Shown here: positions 53,037-61,626 of the stretch, piece after piece
Layout: every line of letters begins with the position of its first letter
Numbering within the stretch: the stretch's first letter is position 1
Source: JAMZMI01 sp039970095
Lineage (GTDB): Bacteria > Bacteroidota > Bacteroidia > Cytophagales > Cyclobacteriaceae
Reading direction: 5' to 3'
Assembly (NCBI GenBank): GCA_039970095.1
Contig: JBDVMP010000046.1
Coordinates: 1-64,000 of the forward strand
Length of the DNA: 64,000 nucleotides
The notes under the pieces: model-generated
What the model saw: only the letters and a program-made list of their open reading frames with translations
Database searches by the model: none
Told to the model about the DNA's origin: nothing
Program-made: the position numbers and the translations under genes

Positions 53037-53804
53037 TTAAAATTTGATTCGAAAATGTTGTTTCTCCATCTGATAGTTCGGGAATACCAGGCCAACTTCG
53101 AAGAGATCGATGGTAAGATTAAAGGATGGGGTTTGGACTACTTCGAGCCATGCTTGTTTCATGTCTCTGGACCAATAGATGTCATGTATTAAAATGCACT
53201 TTGGAGCCTGTTTTGCTTTGGATATCTCATCCATATAAAACCGGATCGTTTCTTTTCTGTGATCAGCATCAAGGAAAATTAAGTCTGGCGAATATTTGCT
53301 CAGGCTGTCTGCGAATGTGTCTGTTATTTCACCTTCGATTATATCTACATCTTGTTTGCCAAATTTATTTATGGTTTGCCTGGCCAGCTGAGCGATCTCT
53401 TTGGATCCCTCCATGGTGACGATTTTATTGGCCGTGGAGTGGGAGAGGCTGGCGGCATTTATTCCTGCGGCAGCACCAGTCTCTAGTACCGTTTCGGTTT
53501 GCAGGTAATCAATGAGTTTGATCAGGAAAATATTAAAGCGAAGAGATGAGGTGACGCGCTTGGCCCAGGTTCCAGTCTGCTCGTTTCTAAGCTCCAGGGT
53601 TTTGGGGTCTGTGTAGATTAAGACTTCATTCGAACTAAAAACTGATTTTCGAAGAGTTTTTAAATCAGCCTTGAGTTTTTTGTCCCTTGCTTTGATAACC
53701 TGATTGTAGAGGTTAAATAGAAATGGAGAGTGAAGTCCATGCGCATTGACTGCTCGGTTTTTGTATTTCAAAAACTCATTTGCAGTGAAGAAAGATAATC
53801 CCAA
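53037..53804 (-). CDS. SAM-dependent class I methyltransferase
   Basis: The product is 255 residues from a TTG at 53804, two bases after the apaG stop. This start keeps the NAHGLHSPFLFNLYNQVI segment that is conserved in Bacteroidota relatives. Motif I is VLETGAAAGINAASLS (about 107-122), followed by VTMEGSKEIAQLA and DLIFLDADHRKETIRFYM, giving the Rossmann fold and the acidic residue that binds the SAM ribose. The DADH motif resembles O-methyltransferases of small molecules, but the substrate cannot be read. The gene is probably co-transcribed with apaG; no functional link between them is known to me. Confidence 0.85.
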   Translation of the reverse strand: MGLSFFTANEFLKYKNRAVNAHGLHSPFLFNLYNQVIKARDKKLKADLKTLRKSVFSSNEVLIYTDPKTLELRNEQTGTWAKRVTSSLRFNIFLIKLIDYLQTETVLETGAAAGINAASLSHSTANKIVTMEGSKEIAQLARQTINKFGKQDVDIIEGEITDTFADSLSKYSPDLIFLDADHRKETIRFYMDEISKAKQAPKCILIHDIYWSRDMKQAWLEVVQTPSFNLTIDLFEVGLVFPNYQMEKQHFRIKF

Positions 53805-53806
53805 AC

Positions 53807-54193
53807 TTAGTTGAGTTTGAATGGCACTACCATGTCAAACTGTGGTATTTTGACAGAGAAGCGTTGACCATCTACCATTCGCTCCATTGTATAGAAGCCA
53901 GACATTTTCCCCAGGCCTGATTTTAGGTTGCAACCAGAAACATACTGGTGCATTTGGCCAGGCTCTATTATAGGCTGTTTACCAATGACGCCCTCTCCCT
54001 CAACTTCCCTTTTTGGGTTAGTCAGGTCAACAATATCCCAATGTCTCGAAAGAAGCTGTATGGTTTTGTCTGAGAGGTTTTCTATTGTGATTTGGTAGGT
54101 GAAAACAAAGTGATCCTGAGCAGGATTAGAATACTCATGCTGGTACTCTGTTTCTACTGATACTTTGATGCCTTTTGTAATATCTACTACCAT
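53807..54193 (-). CDS. apaG: ApaG-family protein
   Basis: The 128-residue product matches ApaG: GIKVSVETEYQHEYSNPAQDHFVFTYQITIENLS, LLSRHWDIVD and GEGVIGKQPIIEPGQMHQYVSGCNLKSGLGKMSGFY. The family has a fibronectin-like fold with a pyrophosphate-binding-type GxGxxG loop (EGEGVIG). It has been linked to Co2+/Mg2+ resistance in enterobacteria, but its molecular role is unclear. It is divergent from ung with only 64-76 bases between starts, so the two promoters overlap or lie back to back. Confidence 0.95.
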   Translation of the reverse strand: MVVDITKGIKVSVETEYQHEYSNPAQDHFVFTYQITIENLSDKTIQLLSRHWDIVDLTNPKREVEGEGVIGKQPIIEPGQMHQYVSGCNLKSGLGKMSGFYTMERMVDGQRFSVKIPQFDMVVPFKLN

Positions 54194-54269
54194 CTCTATC
54201 TTTTGACGAAAGAAATTTAGACGTCTTTTCTTATTTTGCCAACAATCTTAAAAAGAATTGCCAAGAAAT

Positions 54270-54932
54270 ATGAATGTTAAGATTGAATCGTCGTGGAAAA
54301 CGTTGCTCAAACAAGAGTTTGAAAAGGAATATTTCATGCAGCTGACGGATTTTGTGAAGTCAGAATATGAAGCTGGTACGGTATACCCTCCAGGGAGTCA
54401 GATTTTTAGGGCTTTCGATTTTTGCCCAGTAGATACTGTAAAGGTTGTGATCATTGGGCAGGATCCGTATCATGGGCCTGGTCAGGCACATGGACTTTGT
54501 TTTTCTGTGGCTGAGGGCGTGCCGTTTCCTCCGTCACTACTCAATATATTCAAGGAACTCCAATCTGATTTGGGCAAAGAAATTCCCCCTCATGGGAGCC
54601 TTGAGAGGTGGGCAAAGCAAGGAGTACTGTTACTCAACGCCACGTTAACCGTACGGGCACGACAAGCTGGCTCGCATCAAAAAAAAGGGTGGGAGCAATT
54701 TACAGACGCAGCTATTCAAAAGCTGGCAGAAAAGAAAGAGGGACTTGTTTTTATTCTGTGGGGGGCATATGCCCAAAACAAGGGGGCGGTAATTAACAAA
54801 GAAAGACATCATGTGATCCAGAGCCCACACCCTTCACCATTTGCCGCTCACAGAGGTTTTTTCGGTAGTAAACCATTTTCTAAAACCAATGACTTCTTAA
54901 AAGCATCTGGGCGAACTGGAATCAGTTGGTAG
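54270..54932 (+). CDS. ung: Uracil-DNA glycosylase (family 1)
   Basis: The ATG at 54270 gives 220 residues; a TTG four codons earlier is less likely. Family 1 motifs are complete: GQDPYHGPGQAHGLCFSV (catalytic Asp about 65), LLNATLTVRARQAGSHQKKGWEQFTD, FILWGAYAQNK, and HPSPFAAHRGFFGSKPFS with the leucine-loop region and catalytic His. The enzyme removes uracil from DNA at the start of base-excision repair. It is followed after 50 bases by a small membrane-protein gene. Confidence 0.97.
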   Translation: MNVKIESSWKTLLKQEFEKEYFMQLTDFVKSEYEAGTVYPPGSQIFRAFDFCPVDTVKVVIIGQDPYHGPGQAHGLCFSVAEGVPFPPSLLNIFKELQSDLGKEIPPHGSLERWAKQGVLLLNATLTVRARQAGSHQKKGWEQFTDAAIQKLAEKKEGLVFILWGAYAQNKGAVINKERHHVIQSPHPSPFAAHRGFFGSKPFSKTNDFLKASGRTGISW

Positions 54933-54982
54933 GTTACCCTTTCGTATTTGACGGTATTAAAAGCAAATACTCAATTGAAAAT

Positions 54983-55141
54983 ATGGATATTGACCCCAAC
55001 GATTATTACTACTACAATATTTATGAACAGCAACGAGAGAAGCAGAGCAAGGTAAAGGGGTTTTTGTCTATGCTCGTGCTTATGGCTGCCGGGGCTGTTT
55101 TTTTTCTTGTGCTCTTTATGGTTGTTGCGTATTTTAAATAA
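54983..55141 (+). CDS. Small single-pass membrane protein, hypothetical
   Basis: The ATG at 54983 gives 52 residues: a Tyr/Asp-rich N-terminus (MDIDPNDYYYYNIYEQQ), a basic stretch (REKQSKVKG) and one transmembrane helix (about 25-50, LSMLVLMAAGAVFFLVLFMVVAYF). The upstream in-frame start overlaps ung and is unlikely. The charge pattern predicts the N-terminus in the cytoplasm. It ends five bases before the convergent lepB stop. Such small helices are common in Bacteroidota and no function is known. Confidence 0.6.
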   Translation: MDIDPNDYYYYNIYEQQREKQSKVKGFLSMLVLMAAGAVFFLVLFMVVAYFK

Positions 55142-55146
55142 AGGGA

Positions 55147-56622
55147 TCAATTGATACCTTTAAAAATTCTGCTCCACCTGATTTTTCGGAGAAATGTTTT
55201 AGAGTCATCCAGCGACATCCAGATGAAAGAAGCCTGACCCACAACATAGTCCTCAGGCACAAACCCCCAATAACGGGAGTCAGCAGAATTGTGTCTGTTG
55301 TCACCCATCATGAAATAGTAGTCTTTTGTGAAAGTGTATGCTGACACTTCCTTACCGTTTATGTAGAGTTTATCTATGTCGATTTTTACATCATCTAGCT
55401 CTTCGTAATCTTCAATGGTAGAGCCATATTTGGCCAAAGAGTATTCATCAGCTTGGATGGTCATGCCACTGTAGGGTACCTCTAAGGGACCAAATCTATC
55501 AGCGTTCCACGGGTAGTACCTCGCATCTGGGAAAATATCAGTTTCTACTTGTGCGGAATCTCTAAGTTGAATTTCTACGCTTTCTACGAAATCTAATTTT
55601 TCGATTTCTTCAGCTGTTTCCGCGCTGGTCATGGCGAAAAATGATGTGATACCACCTTGGAGTTTTACTGGACGCAAATCCTGGGCCAGTTCGTACTTAT
55701 CAATGATTTTTTGCCAGTTATGATCCGCAATAATCTTGTTGGCCTTGATGAAATAGTTGTGCTGCATCAGCTCCGGATTTTCACCCATATCACCATTGAT
55801 GTAGACCTGGCCTTTTTTGATTTCAAGAACATCACCCGGGATAGCAACACACCGCTTTATATAGTGGGTTTTCAAGTCTTTTGGGTGAAAACCTTCGTCT
55901 GGACGGGCATTGTACATGTCATCAACCGGATAGTTGAAAACGACTACATCATTTCTCTCAACTTTACTCAAAGAAGGTAATCTTAGCTGAGGCAGTTGGA
56001 TCGCATCTATGTATGATGGTGACTCGGTTCCCCATATTTTAGCATGGGTCAAAGGAATCTGAAGTGGTGTTTTCGGGGTGCGGGGGCCGTAGTTGATCTT
56101 ACTAACGAAAAGAAAATCACCAACTAATAAAGACTTTTCCATGGAAGGGGTGGGAATAACATAGGCTTCCATAAATATCCACCTAATGAAAGTCGCTGCA
56201 AAAACTGCGAATACGATCGCCTCAAACCATTCTTGCGGAACCGTCCGTTTCCTCTTTGGCATTTCAGTGGCCTTCCCCTGGTATTCAGCTTTTGAAAAAG
56301 CGATATAAACCATGTAGAATGGCGCAAATATGACTCCTACGGATTGATCGAAATATGAATAGCGGCCAAATGATTTAAGTAGATCAAGATGTGCTGTAAG
56401 CGCAATAAAAAAATTGACTACCGGTACAAATAATAAGGCAACCCACCATGTTGGCCTGCCAATTATTTTCATATGGATGTAGTAGTTGTAAAACGGAACC
56501 CACCCAATCCAGCCTTTTTCTCCGGCTTTCTCGAAAAATTTCTGGTACGCCAATCCCTGACATGCATACCATACCAATACGAAAATAATGACGAATGTGG
56601 GGCTAAAATCGTTGAAATACAT
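55147..56622 (-). CDS. lepB: Signal peptidase I with an N-terminal membrane extension
   Basis: The 491-residue product is longer than usual for LepB. Residues about 1-115 form several membrane helices of a DUF5684-like extension (WYACQGLAYQKFFEKAGEKGWIGWVPFYNYY). The peptidase part starts near 130 with a further helix and PTPSMEKSLLVGDFLFVSK, where Ser160 is the nucleophile. Lys256 in HYIKRCVAIPGDVLEI is the general base, and MMGDNRHNSADSRYWGFVPED is box E. About 110 residues are inserted between the Lys box and box E, common in this phylum. It removes signal peptides from exported proteins, including the T9SS cargo here. It is the last gene of parA-parB-DUF5683-dapB-lepB, starting directly after the dapB stop. 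Confidence 0.95.
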   Translation of the reverse strand: MYFNDFSPTFVIIFVLVWYACQGLAYQKFFEKAGEKGWIGWVPFYNYYIHMKIIGRPTWWVALLFVPVVNFFIALTAHLDLLKSFGRYSYFDQSVGVIFAPFYMVYIAFSKAEYQGKATEMPKRKRTVPQEWFEAIVFAVFAATFIRWIFMEAYVIPTPSMEKSLLVGDFLFVSKINYGPRTPKTPLQIPLTHAKIWGTESPSYIDAIQLPQLRLPSLSKVERNDVVVFNYPVDDMYNARPDEGFHPKDLKTHYIKRCVAIPGDVLEIKKGQVYINGDMGENPELMQHNYFIKANKIIADHNWQKIIDKYELAQDLRPVKLQGGITSFFAMTSAETAEEIEKLDFVESVEIQLRDSAQVETDIFPDARYYPWNADRFGPLEVPYSGMTIQADEYSLAKYGSTIEDYEELDDVKIDIDKLYINGKEVSAYTFTKDYYFMMGDNRHNSADSRYWGFVPEDYVVGQASFIWMSLDDSKTFLRKIRWSRIFKGIN

Positions 56623-57342
56623 CTATGATTGTTTTATAAAATCTTCCATTGTTAATACACCTGACTGGTTAGTGATCCATTCGGCCACTTTTATTACACC
56701 CGCAGCAAAAACTTTTCTGTCATGGGCGGTGTGTTTGATTTCAATACTCTCCAAAGGAGAATGATAATTGACAGTGTGCGTGCCGGGTACGGCAGGTTCC
56801 CTCAGAGAAACGATACCGATTGATTCTTTATCATCCGTCTTCTCATTGACCCATCCTTTTTTACGGGCATTGTTTGCAAGGATACCTTCTGCAAGAGTGA
56901 TAGCCGTTCCGCTCGGGGAGTCTTTCTTTTCTGTATGATGGATTTCTTCCATTTCTACACCAAATCCTCCTAATGAAGCCATTCTCTCTGCTAACCATTT
57001 GTTTAGTTCAAAGAAAAGATTAACCCCAATGCTATAGTTTGAAGCATAAAGGAAAGTTCCTTTGTTTTTTTTGCAGAGCTTGGCAATTTCATCATAATGA
57101 TCGAGCCACCCGGTAGTGCCCACCATGGTAGTGACTCCATTTCCAACAAGCGTTTTTATATTGTCGTAAGCCGTGGATGGTTGAGAAAACTCAATAGCCA
57201 CATCGGTGTTGTCTGGGGAAATTTTTCCGATCTCGGAGGCATTGTCCGCATCAATGATTTTAGATACTTGATGTCCTGCATCGATGGCCAACGCTTCTAT
57301 TGCTTTGCCCATTTTGCCGTAACCCACTAGTGCAATTCGCAT
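56623..57342 (-). CDS. dapB: 4-hydroxy-tetrahydrodipicolinate reductase
   Basis: The 239-residue product has the NAD(P)-binding GYGKMGKAIE loop at the N-terminus, a GTTGW segment, and the substrate-binding and catalytic EIHHTEKKDSPSGTA motif with the HHxxKxDxPSGTA core. It performs the second committed step to diaminopimelate and lysine, in the cytoplasm. It is slightly shorter than the E. coli enzyme, normal for Bacteroidota. Its ATG overlaps the upstream DUF5683 stop by one base and its stop abuts the lepB start. Confidence 0.96.
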   Translation of the reverse strand: MRIALVGYGKMGKAIEALAIDAGHQVSKIIDADNASEIGKISPDNTDVAIEFSQPSTAYDNIKTLVGNGVTTMVGTTGWLDHYDEIAKLCKKNKGTFLYASNYSIGVNLFFELNKWLAERMASLGGFGVEMEEIHHTEKKDSPSGTAITLAEGILANNARKKGWVNEKTDDKESIGIVSLREPAVPGTHTVNYHSPLESIEIKHTAHDRKVFAAGVIKVAEWITNQSGVLTMEDFIKQS

Positions 57343-57926
57343 TATTTAAAATTTAAAGAGACAGTAAACCCTGCCGAACGCGAAAATAATAGAGTTGATT
57401 GAATAGAAGGGGATATCGTCATGGAAAGGTTCTCATTCACGTCAAATTCGTTTAAATGAGCTGATACGTGTGCGTCCACCACGTTGAGAAGGTAAAACGC
57501 AGAAGTCAATATGATTAGAAAGTCTCGGTTTCGCCTAAATACATCCCGGTTTCTCTCGAGTGTTGTTTCAGAACTGAAGTAATCTGAGTAAAAATTCACC
57601 GTAAGCTCGCTATCATCCGTTTGTGCAATCAGGGCATTCTGCATCTCCTGATATATGCGATGGTTGTAATTGATATAGTGAGCAAAAATCACCCCACCAC
57701 CGTAGATAAGTGGGATTTTCCAGTATTGGTTGTTGTAAGCCTGTCCTAAACCCGGAAGAATTGCAGAGAAAAATGCAGCCTTGTAGGGATCCAAGTCGGA
57801 GACAGACTCAAACTCCAGAATGGTATTGTCGGTCATCAAAAATATAGAGTCCGATTTGCTTATCTGGGCCTGAGCGTTCCACGACAGACAGAACATTAAA
57901 GCTCCAAATAAAACCCTGTTTCTCAT
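57342..57926 (-). CDS. DUF5683-domain membrane protein
   Basis: The ATG at 57926, one base after the parB stop, opens a signal peptide (MRNRVLFGALMFCLSWNAQAQ); longer frames run back into parB. The 194-residue product has the family motif DPYKAAFFSAILPGLGQAYNNQYWKIPLIYGGGVIFAHYI, followed by a charged region (YQEMQNALIAQTDD, RNRDVFRRNRDFLIILTSAFYLLNVVDAHVSAHL) that is typical of DUF5683. It likely sits in the envelope. Its position between parB and dapB is conserved in the phylum but its role is not known. Confidence 0.9.
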   Translation of the reverse strand: MRNRVLFGALMFCLSWNAQAQISKSDSIFLMTDNTILEFESVSDLDPYKAAFFSAILPGLGQAYNNQYWKIPLIYGGGVIFAHYINYNHRIYQEMQNALIAQTDDSELTVNFYSDYFSSETTLERNRDVFRRNRDFLIILTSAFYLLNVVDAHVSAHLNEFDVNENLSMTISPSIQSTLLFSRSAGFTVSLNFK

Positions 57927-57927
57927 T

Positions 57928-58812
57928 TTAGAGATTGAGTAAGTCGAGTATTCTGTTGAGTTCATCCGAAGATACAAACGGGATTTTGATCTCACCCTTG
58001 TTGTTGGCGTCCGCTTTTATTGAAATTTTTGTTCCAAAATGGGAGGTCAGCTTGGTTTGCAACTTGGATATTTCCGGATCAGAAGACTTAGGTGCAGCTG
58101 TTGGTTTCTCTTTCCCCGACCCACGCACTAATTCTTCGACTTTTCTTACAGACAGATCCTGGCTGAGAATTTTTTTAAAAATATCCAGTTGTAAATCTAC
58201 ATTCTCAATGTTGATGATGGCACGGGCATGACCCATGGAAATCTTTCCGTCTCGCAGGGCTATCTGAATGTCCGGCGGAAGCTTGAGTAATCTAAGGTAG
58301 TTATTTACGGTACTTCTGTTTTTTCCAACGCGATCTCCGAGCTCCTCCTGCTTTAAGTCACACTCGGCCAGCAAGCGTTGGTAACTCAGAGCGATCTCGA
58401 TAGCATTGAGGTTTTCTCTTTGAATGTTTTCAATAAGCGCCATTTCCAGCATTTGCTGGTCATCGGCTGTTCTGATATACGCTGGGATTTTTTCTAACCC
58501 AGCGAGCTTTGAAGCTTGAAATCTCCTCTCGCCTGAAATTAACTGAAACTCGTTTTCGCTTAGCGCACGAACAGTAATGGGTTGGATAATACCCTGAACG
58601 CGAATAGATTCAGCCAGTTCCTCAAGCGCAGTTTGATTGAAATCTGTTCTCGGTTGAAATGGGTTAACCTCAATTTGCTCCAGAGCTATTTCGCTGATGG
58701 CGCCTCTGATAGTTGCACCTGAGCCACTTAGCGTTTCCTTTTCTTCATTGTCTTCAAGTAGTGCACCCAGACCTCTTCCCAATCCCGTTCTCTTTTTCCA
58801 CTTTTCTGCCAT
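57928..58812 (-). CDS. parB: ParB/Spo0J chromosome-partitioning protein
   Basis: The 294-residue product opens with KKRTGLGRGLGALLED and has the CTPase/parS-binding domain (EQIEVNPFQPRTDFNQTALEELAESIRVQGIIQPITVR, then GERRFQASKLAGLEKIPAYI and ENIQRENLNAIEIA). A helix-turn-helix (QEELGDRVGKNRSTVNNYLRLLKLP) and a C-terminal dimerisation region follow. It spreads from parS sites and works with ParA in origin segregation. It begins nine bases after the parA stop. I did not find a parS-like palindrome in the window. Confidence 0.96.
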   Translation of the reverse strand: MAEKWKKRTGLGRGLGALLEDNEEKETLSGSGATIRGAISEIALEQIEVNPFQPRTDFNQTALEELAESIRVQGIIQPITVRALSENEFQLISGERRFQASKLAGLEKIPAYIRTADDQQMLEMALIENIQRENLNAIEIALSYQRLLAECDLKQEELGDRVGKNRSTVNNYLRLLKLPPDIQIALRDGKISMGHARAIINIENVDLQLDIFKKILSQDLSVRKVEELVRGSGKEKPTAAPKSSDPEISKLQTKLTSHFGTKISIKADANNKGEIKIPFVSSDELNRILDLLNL

Positions 58813-58821
58813 GATGATTTG

Positions 58822-59598
58822 TTATGCAGCTTTTACTTGATTTCTTTCCATGATTTCTTTTGCCAAATTCAGGTAGGATAGGGCTCCCTTACTGTCTGCA
58901 TCGTGTGCTATGGCAGGAACTCCGAAACTTGGAGATTCGCTCAATTTGATATTTCTTGGAATCAAAGTGTCGAAAACCATTGATTTGAAGTGGGTTTTCA
59001 CTTCCGTTACCACCTGATTGGATAGGTTCAACCTCAAGTCATACATGGTAAGGAGAATTCCCTCTATTGCAAGGTCAGGGTTCAATCTCCCCTGAATAAT
59101 TTTGATTGTATTGAGCAATTTACCCAGCCCCTCCAAGGCGAAATACTCACACTGCACAGGCACAATGATAGAGTCTGCGGCAGTTAGGGCGTTTACCGTT
59201 ATCAGTCCCAATGATGGCGAACAATCTATGATTACATAATCGTAATTTTTCTTCACTTCTTTCAAAGCGATTTTCATCTTCTCCTCTCGCTTAGCTATAC
59301 TCACCATTTCTACTTCGGCACCAACCAAATCAATATGAGACGGCAAAAGGTCAAGGTATTTAATATCGGTTTTTACTATGCACTCCTTAGGGTCCACGCC
59401 ATCCACCATGCACTCATAGATACTATTCTCAACTTCCTTAGGGTTTCGTCCCACCCCCGAGGTGGCATTGGCCTGCGGATCGGCATCCACAATAAGGGTT
59501 TTAAGCTCCAAAGCAGCCAAACTAGCCGCAAGATTGATAGCTGTTGTTGTTTTGCCAACACCGCCTTTTTGATTTGCTATTGCAATTATTTTACCCAT
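58822..59598 (-). CDS. parA: ParA/Soj chromosome-partitioning ATPase
   Basis: The 258-residue product has the deviant Walker A motif KGGVGKTTTAINLA, Walker A' DADPQANATSG, Walker B VIIDCSPSLGLITVNAL, and QCEYFALEGL. It lacks an N-terminal HTH, so it is the chromosomal Soj type. It binds DNA non-specifically as an ATP dimer and positions ParB-origin complexes. It leads the parAB-DUF5683-dapB-lepB operon, with a -7 element (TATATTTG) 47 bases upstream. Confidence 0.97.
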   Translation of the reverse strand: MGKIIAIANQKGGVGKTTTAINLAASLAALELKTLIVDADPQANATSGVGRNPKEVENSIYECMVDGVDPKECIVKTDIKYLDLLPSHIDLVGAEVEMVSIAKREEKMKIALKEVKKNYDYVIIDCSPSLGLITVNALTAADSIIVPVQCEYFALEGLGKLLNTIKIIQGRLNPDLAIEGILLTMYDLRLNLSNQVVTEVKTHFKSMVFDTLIPRNIKLSESPSFGVPAIAHDADSKGALSYLNLAKEIMERNQVKAA

Positions 59599-59644
59599 AG
59601 TTGAATTATGAAATTGAGTGACTTGTCCTTGTTAGGAAAGGTTA

Positions 59645-59652
59645 CAAATATA
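59645..59652 (-). promoter_or_regulatory. Bacteroidota -7 promoter element for the parA operon
   Basis: TATATTTG on the minus strand fits TAnnTTTG and lies about 47 bases before the parA ATG. No clear -33 TTTG is seen at the expected distance. Confidence 0.45.
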
Positions 59653-59683
59653 TCCAACATCTGCAGAACATGGACTTATGGAT

Positions 59684-59710
59684 AAAAGAAAACCCCGGAG
59701 TATTCCGGGG
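59684..59710 (-). terminator. Intrinsic terminator after pyrG-yidC
   Basis: CCCCGGA and TCCGGGG form a seven-bp stem around a four-base loop. On the minus strand the stem is followed by TTTTCTTTT. It lies 61 bases past the yidC stop and upstream of the parA promoter. Confidence 0.88.
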
Positions 59711-59770
59711 CTCAATTCTATCGGGTTAATAATCAGTTAATTAACACTAGGGATGTGCATAACTAGTTGA

Positions 59771-61600
59771 TTACTTTCCTTTTTTAGGCTTTTTCTTTTT
59801 CTGATCCTGTGCCTTCATGGCGTCTTCTAGCCTTTGCTGAAATGAGGACTTCTTTTTATTGGCATTTTTCTTTCTGTTTTCTTCGAGTATTTTTTTGATT
59901 TTGTCTTCATCAATCAGCTTTCTGAAGAGCGCAATTTGACCAAAGGAAACAATGTTTGAAACAAAATAATAGAAAGTCAATCCAGAGGAGTAGCTGTTCA
60001 GGAAGAACAAAAACATGATAGGCATGAGGTACTGAAGCGTTTTCATAGGTCCTTGTACCGATGCGGTCATTTGACTGTTTGACCATGTGTACAGTATGGT
60101 CGATGCAGTCATAAGCAAGGTAAATAAACTGATATGATCACCATAGAATGGGATGGTGAATGGCAAGTCTAAGATGCTGTCATAAGTGGATAGATCATGC
60201 GCCCAAAGGAAGCTTTCCTGCCTGAGCTCAATCGAGTTAGGGAAGAAATAAAACATGGCGAAAAGTATGGGCATTTGCAATAACATGGGTATGCATCCGC
60301 TCAGTGGATTTATACCTACTTTTTGATAAAGCGCCATTTGCTCTTGTTGAGCTTTTTGCTGGTCGCCATCATGCTTTTCTTTTATTTCATCTAATTCAGG
60401 TTTTAGGACTCTCATCTTGGCCATACCCATGTGAGATGTGTAGGTGAGGGGAGAAAGTACCAGCTTAAGTATGATGACCATTATGATGATGATCACGCCA
60501 TAGTTAGAGATATACTTCTCTAGAAAATGGAAAATTGGAATAATAGCAAACTTATTGATCCACGAAAGTATGCTCCATCCCAGTTCTACGTTTTCCCCGA
60601 AACCTGATGCTACAGTTTTAAGTTTAGCGTAGTTGTTGGGGCCGTAATAGAATTTCAAATCGGTATTGTTTCCAATGAAATCACCAAAGGACATGTTCAT
60701 GCTCATGGTTACATTTTTGACAGCCGTGGAGTCACTAAAATCAATAACTGATGATACATTTCCCGTTGGGAAAGGAACAGAGGAGATTACTGCAGCAGTG
60801 AAGAACTTTTGACGAAACGATACCCAGTTGGTAGGCATGTCAAGAGATTCGGATTCTTTGTCGGTAGATGTGGCTGATAGTTCATCCACATCCCCATCTG
60901 TAAACCTGTATTTTACCGTAGAGCGGTTTCTTGCGTCTTTAAAATCTTTCTCTACCCGGTTCATCTTTTGCTCCCAGTCGAGGCTAATGTTGTTTTCAAC
61001 AACGCTCTCCATGCCGGATTGCCGCACTTTCATGCCGATTTCATATCCCGATCCGGGGATGGTGTATTCGTATGAAATAGACCGACCTGACTCTAATGGT
61101 AGCGTGAATAAAACCTTGAGTGAGTCGTCCTGTGCCACATTTGCAGAGCTGTTTGTTGTCACAAAGTACAGTTCAGAAAGATCTATTGTTTTGGATAAGT
61201 GTCCAACCCTAAAATGCTGAGAGCTATGATTTTCATCGAGAAGCACAAGTGGGTTGCCTAAGAAGTCTTTGAACTTCTTTAGGGTTATGGCCTTAATCAA
61301 ACCACCTTCCGTGCTTAGTTTCACAGATAGGTCTGTGGTTTCGATCATGATTTCCTTTTTCTCGCCGGAAGCATTGGGCGAAAAAAGGCCATATTTCATT
61401 TCGTTTAACTTGGACACAGCACTATCTGTCAGTGCCGGGCTACTTTGCTCAGAAGTTACCTGACTATTGGATGTGTCTGGTTGAGTGATTTCCTCTGTAG
61501 GAATCGGTTGTTTTGCTGGAGGTTCGGGTGCGAAAAACTGAAAGTAAACAGTGATGAATACCAACATCACAACCAAACCGATGATTTGATTTCTATCCAT
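59771..61600 (-). CDS. yidC: Membrane protein insertase YidC
   Basis: The 609-residue product has the Gram-negative YidC plan: an N-terminal helix (MDRNQIIGLVVMLVFITVYFQFFAPEPPA), a large periplasmic beta domain (about 75-355) and a conserved membrane core (NYGVIIIIMVIILKLVLSPLTYTSHMGMAKMRVLKPELDEI, then PLSGCIPMLLQMPILFAMFYFFP). The core includes the helical hairpin and the conserved Arg-bearing groove region. A basic, Lys-rich tail follows (QDQKKKKPKKGK). It inserts and folds inner-membrane proteins, alone or with Sec. It follows pyrG by 26 bases, a gene pair common in Bacteroidota. Confidence 0.97.
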   Translation of the reverse strand: MDRNQIIGLVVMLVFITVYFQFFAPEPPAKQPIPTEEITQPDTSNSQVTSEQSSPALTDSAVSKLNEMKYGLFSPNASGEKKEIMIETTDLSVKLSTEGGLIKAITLKKFKDFLGNPLVLLDENHSSQHFRVGHLSKTIDLSELYFVTTNSSANVAQDDSLKVLFTLPLESGRSISYEYTIPGSGYEIGMKVRQSGMESVVENNISLDWEQKMNRVEKDFKDARNRSTVKYRFTDGDVDELSATSTDKESESLDMPTNWVSFRQKFFTAAVISSVPFPTGNVSSVIDFSDSTAVKNVTMSMNMSFGDFIGNNTDLKFYYGPNNYAKLKTVASGFGENVELGWSILSWINKFAIIPIFHFLEKYISNYGVIIIIMVIILKLVLSPLTYTSHMGMAKMRVLKPELDEIKEKHDGDQQKAQQEQMALYQKVGINPLSGCIPMLLQMPILFAMFYFFPNSIELRQESFLWAHDLSTYDSILDLPFTIPFYGDHISLFTLLMTASTILYTWSNSQMTASVQGPMKTLQYLMPIMFLFFLNSYSSGLTFYYFVSNIVSFGQIALFRKLIDEDKIKKILEENRKKNANKKKSSFQQRLEDAMKAQDQKKKKPKKGK

Positions 61601-61626
61601 AATTAATCAATAATATCTAATTTGAA

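Noticed and set aside
57928..59598. Search for a parS site or replication origin near parAB
   Set aside because: CACGTG occurs at 13393 and near 23247 without flanking parS symmetry; no DnaA-box cluster was recognised.
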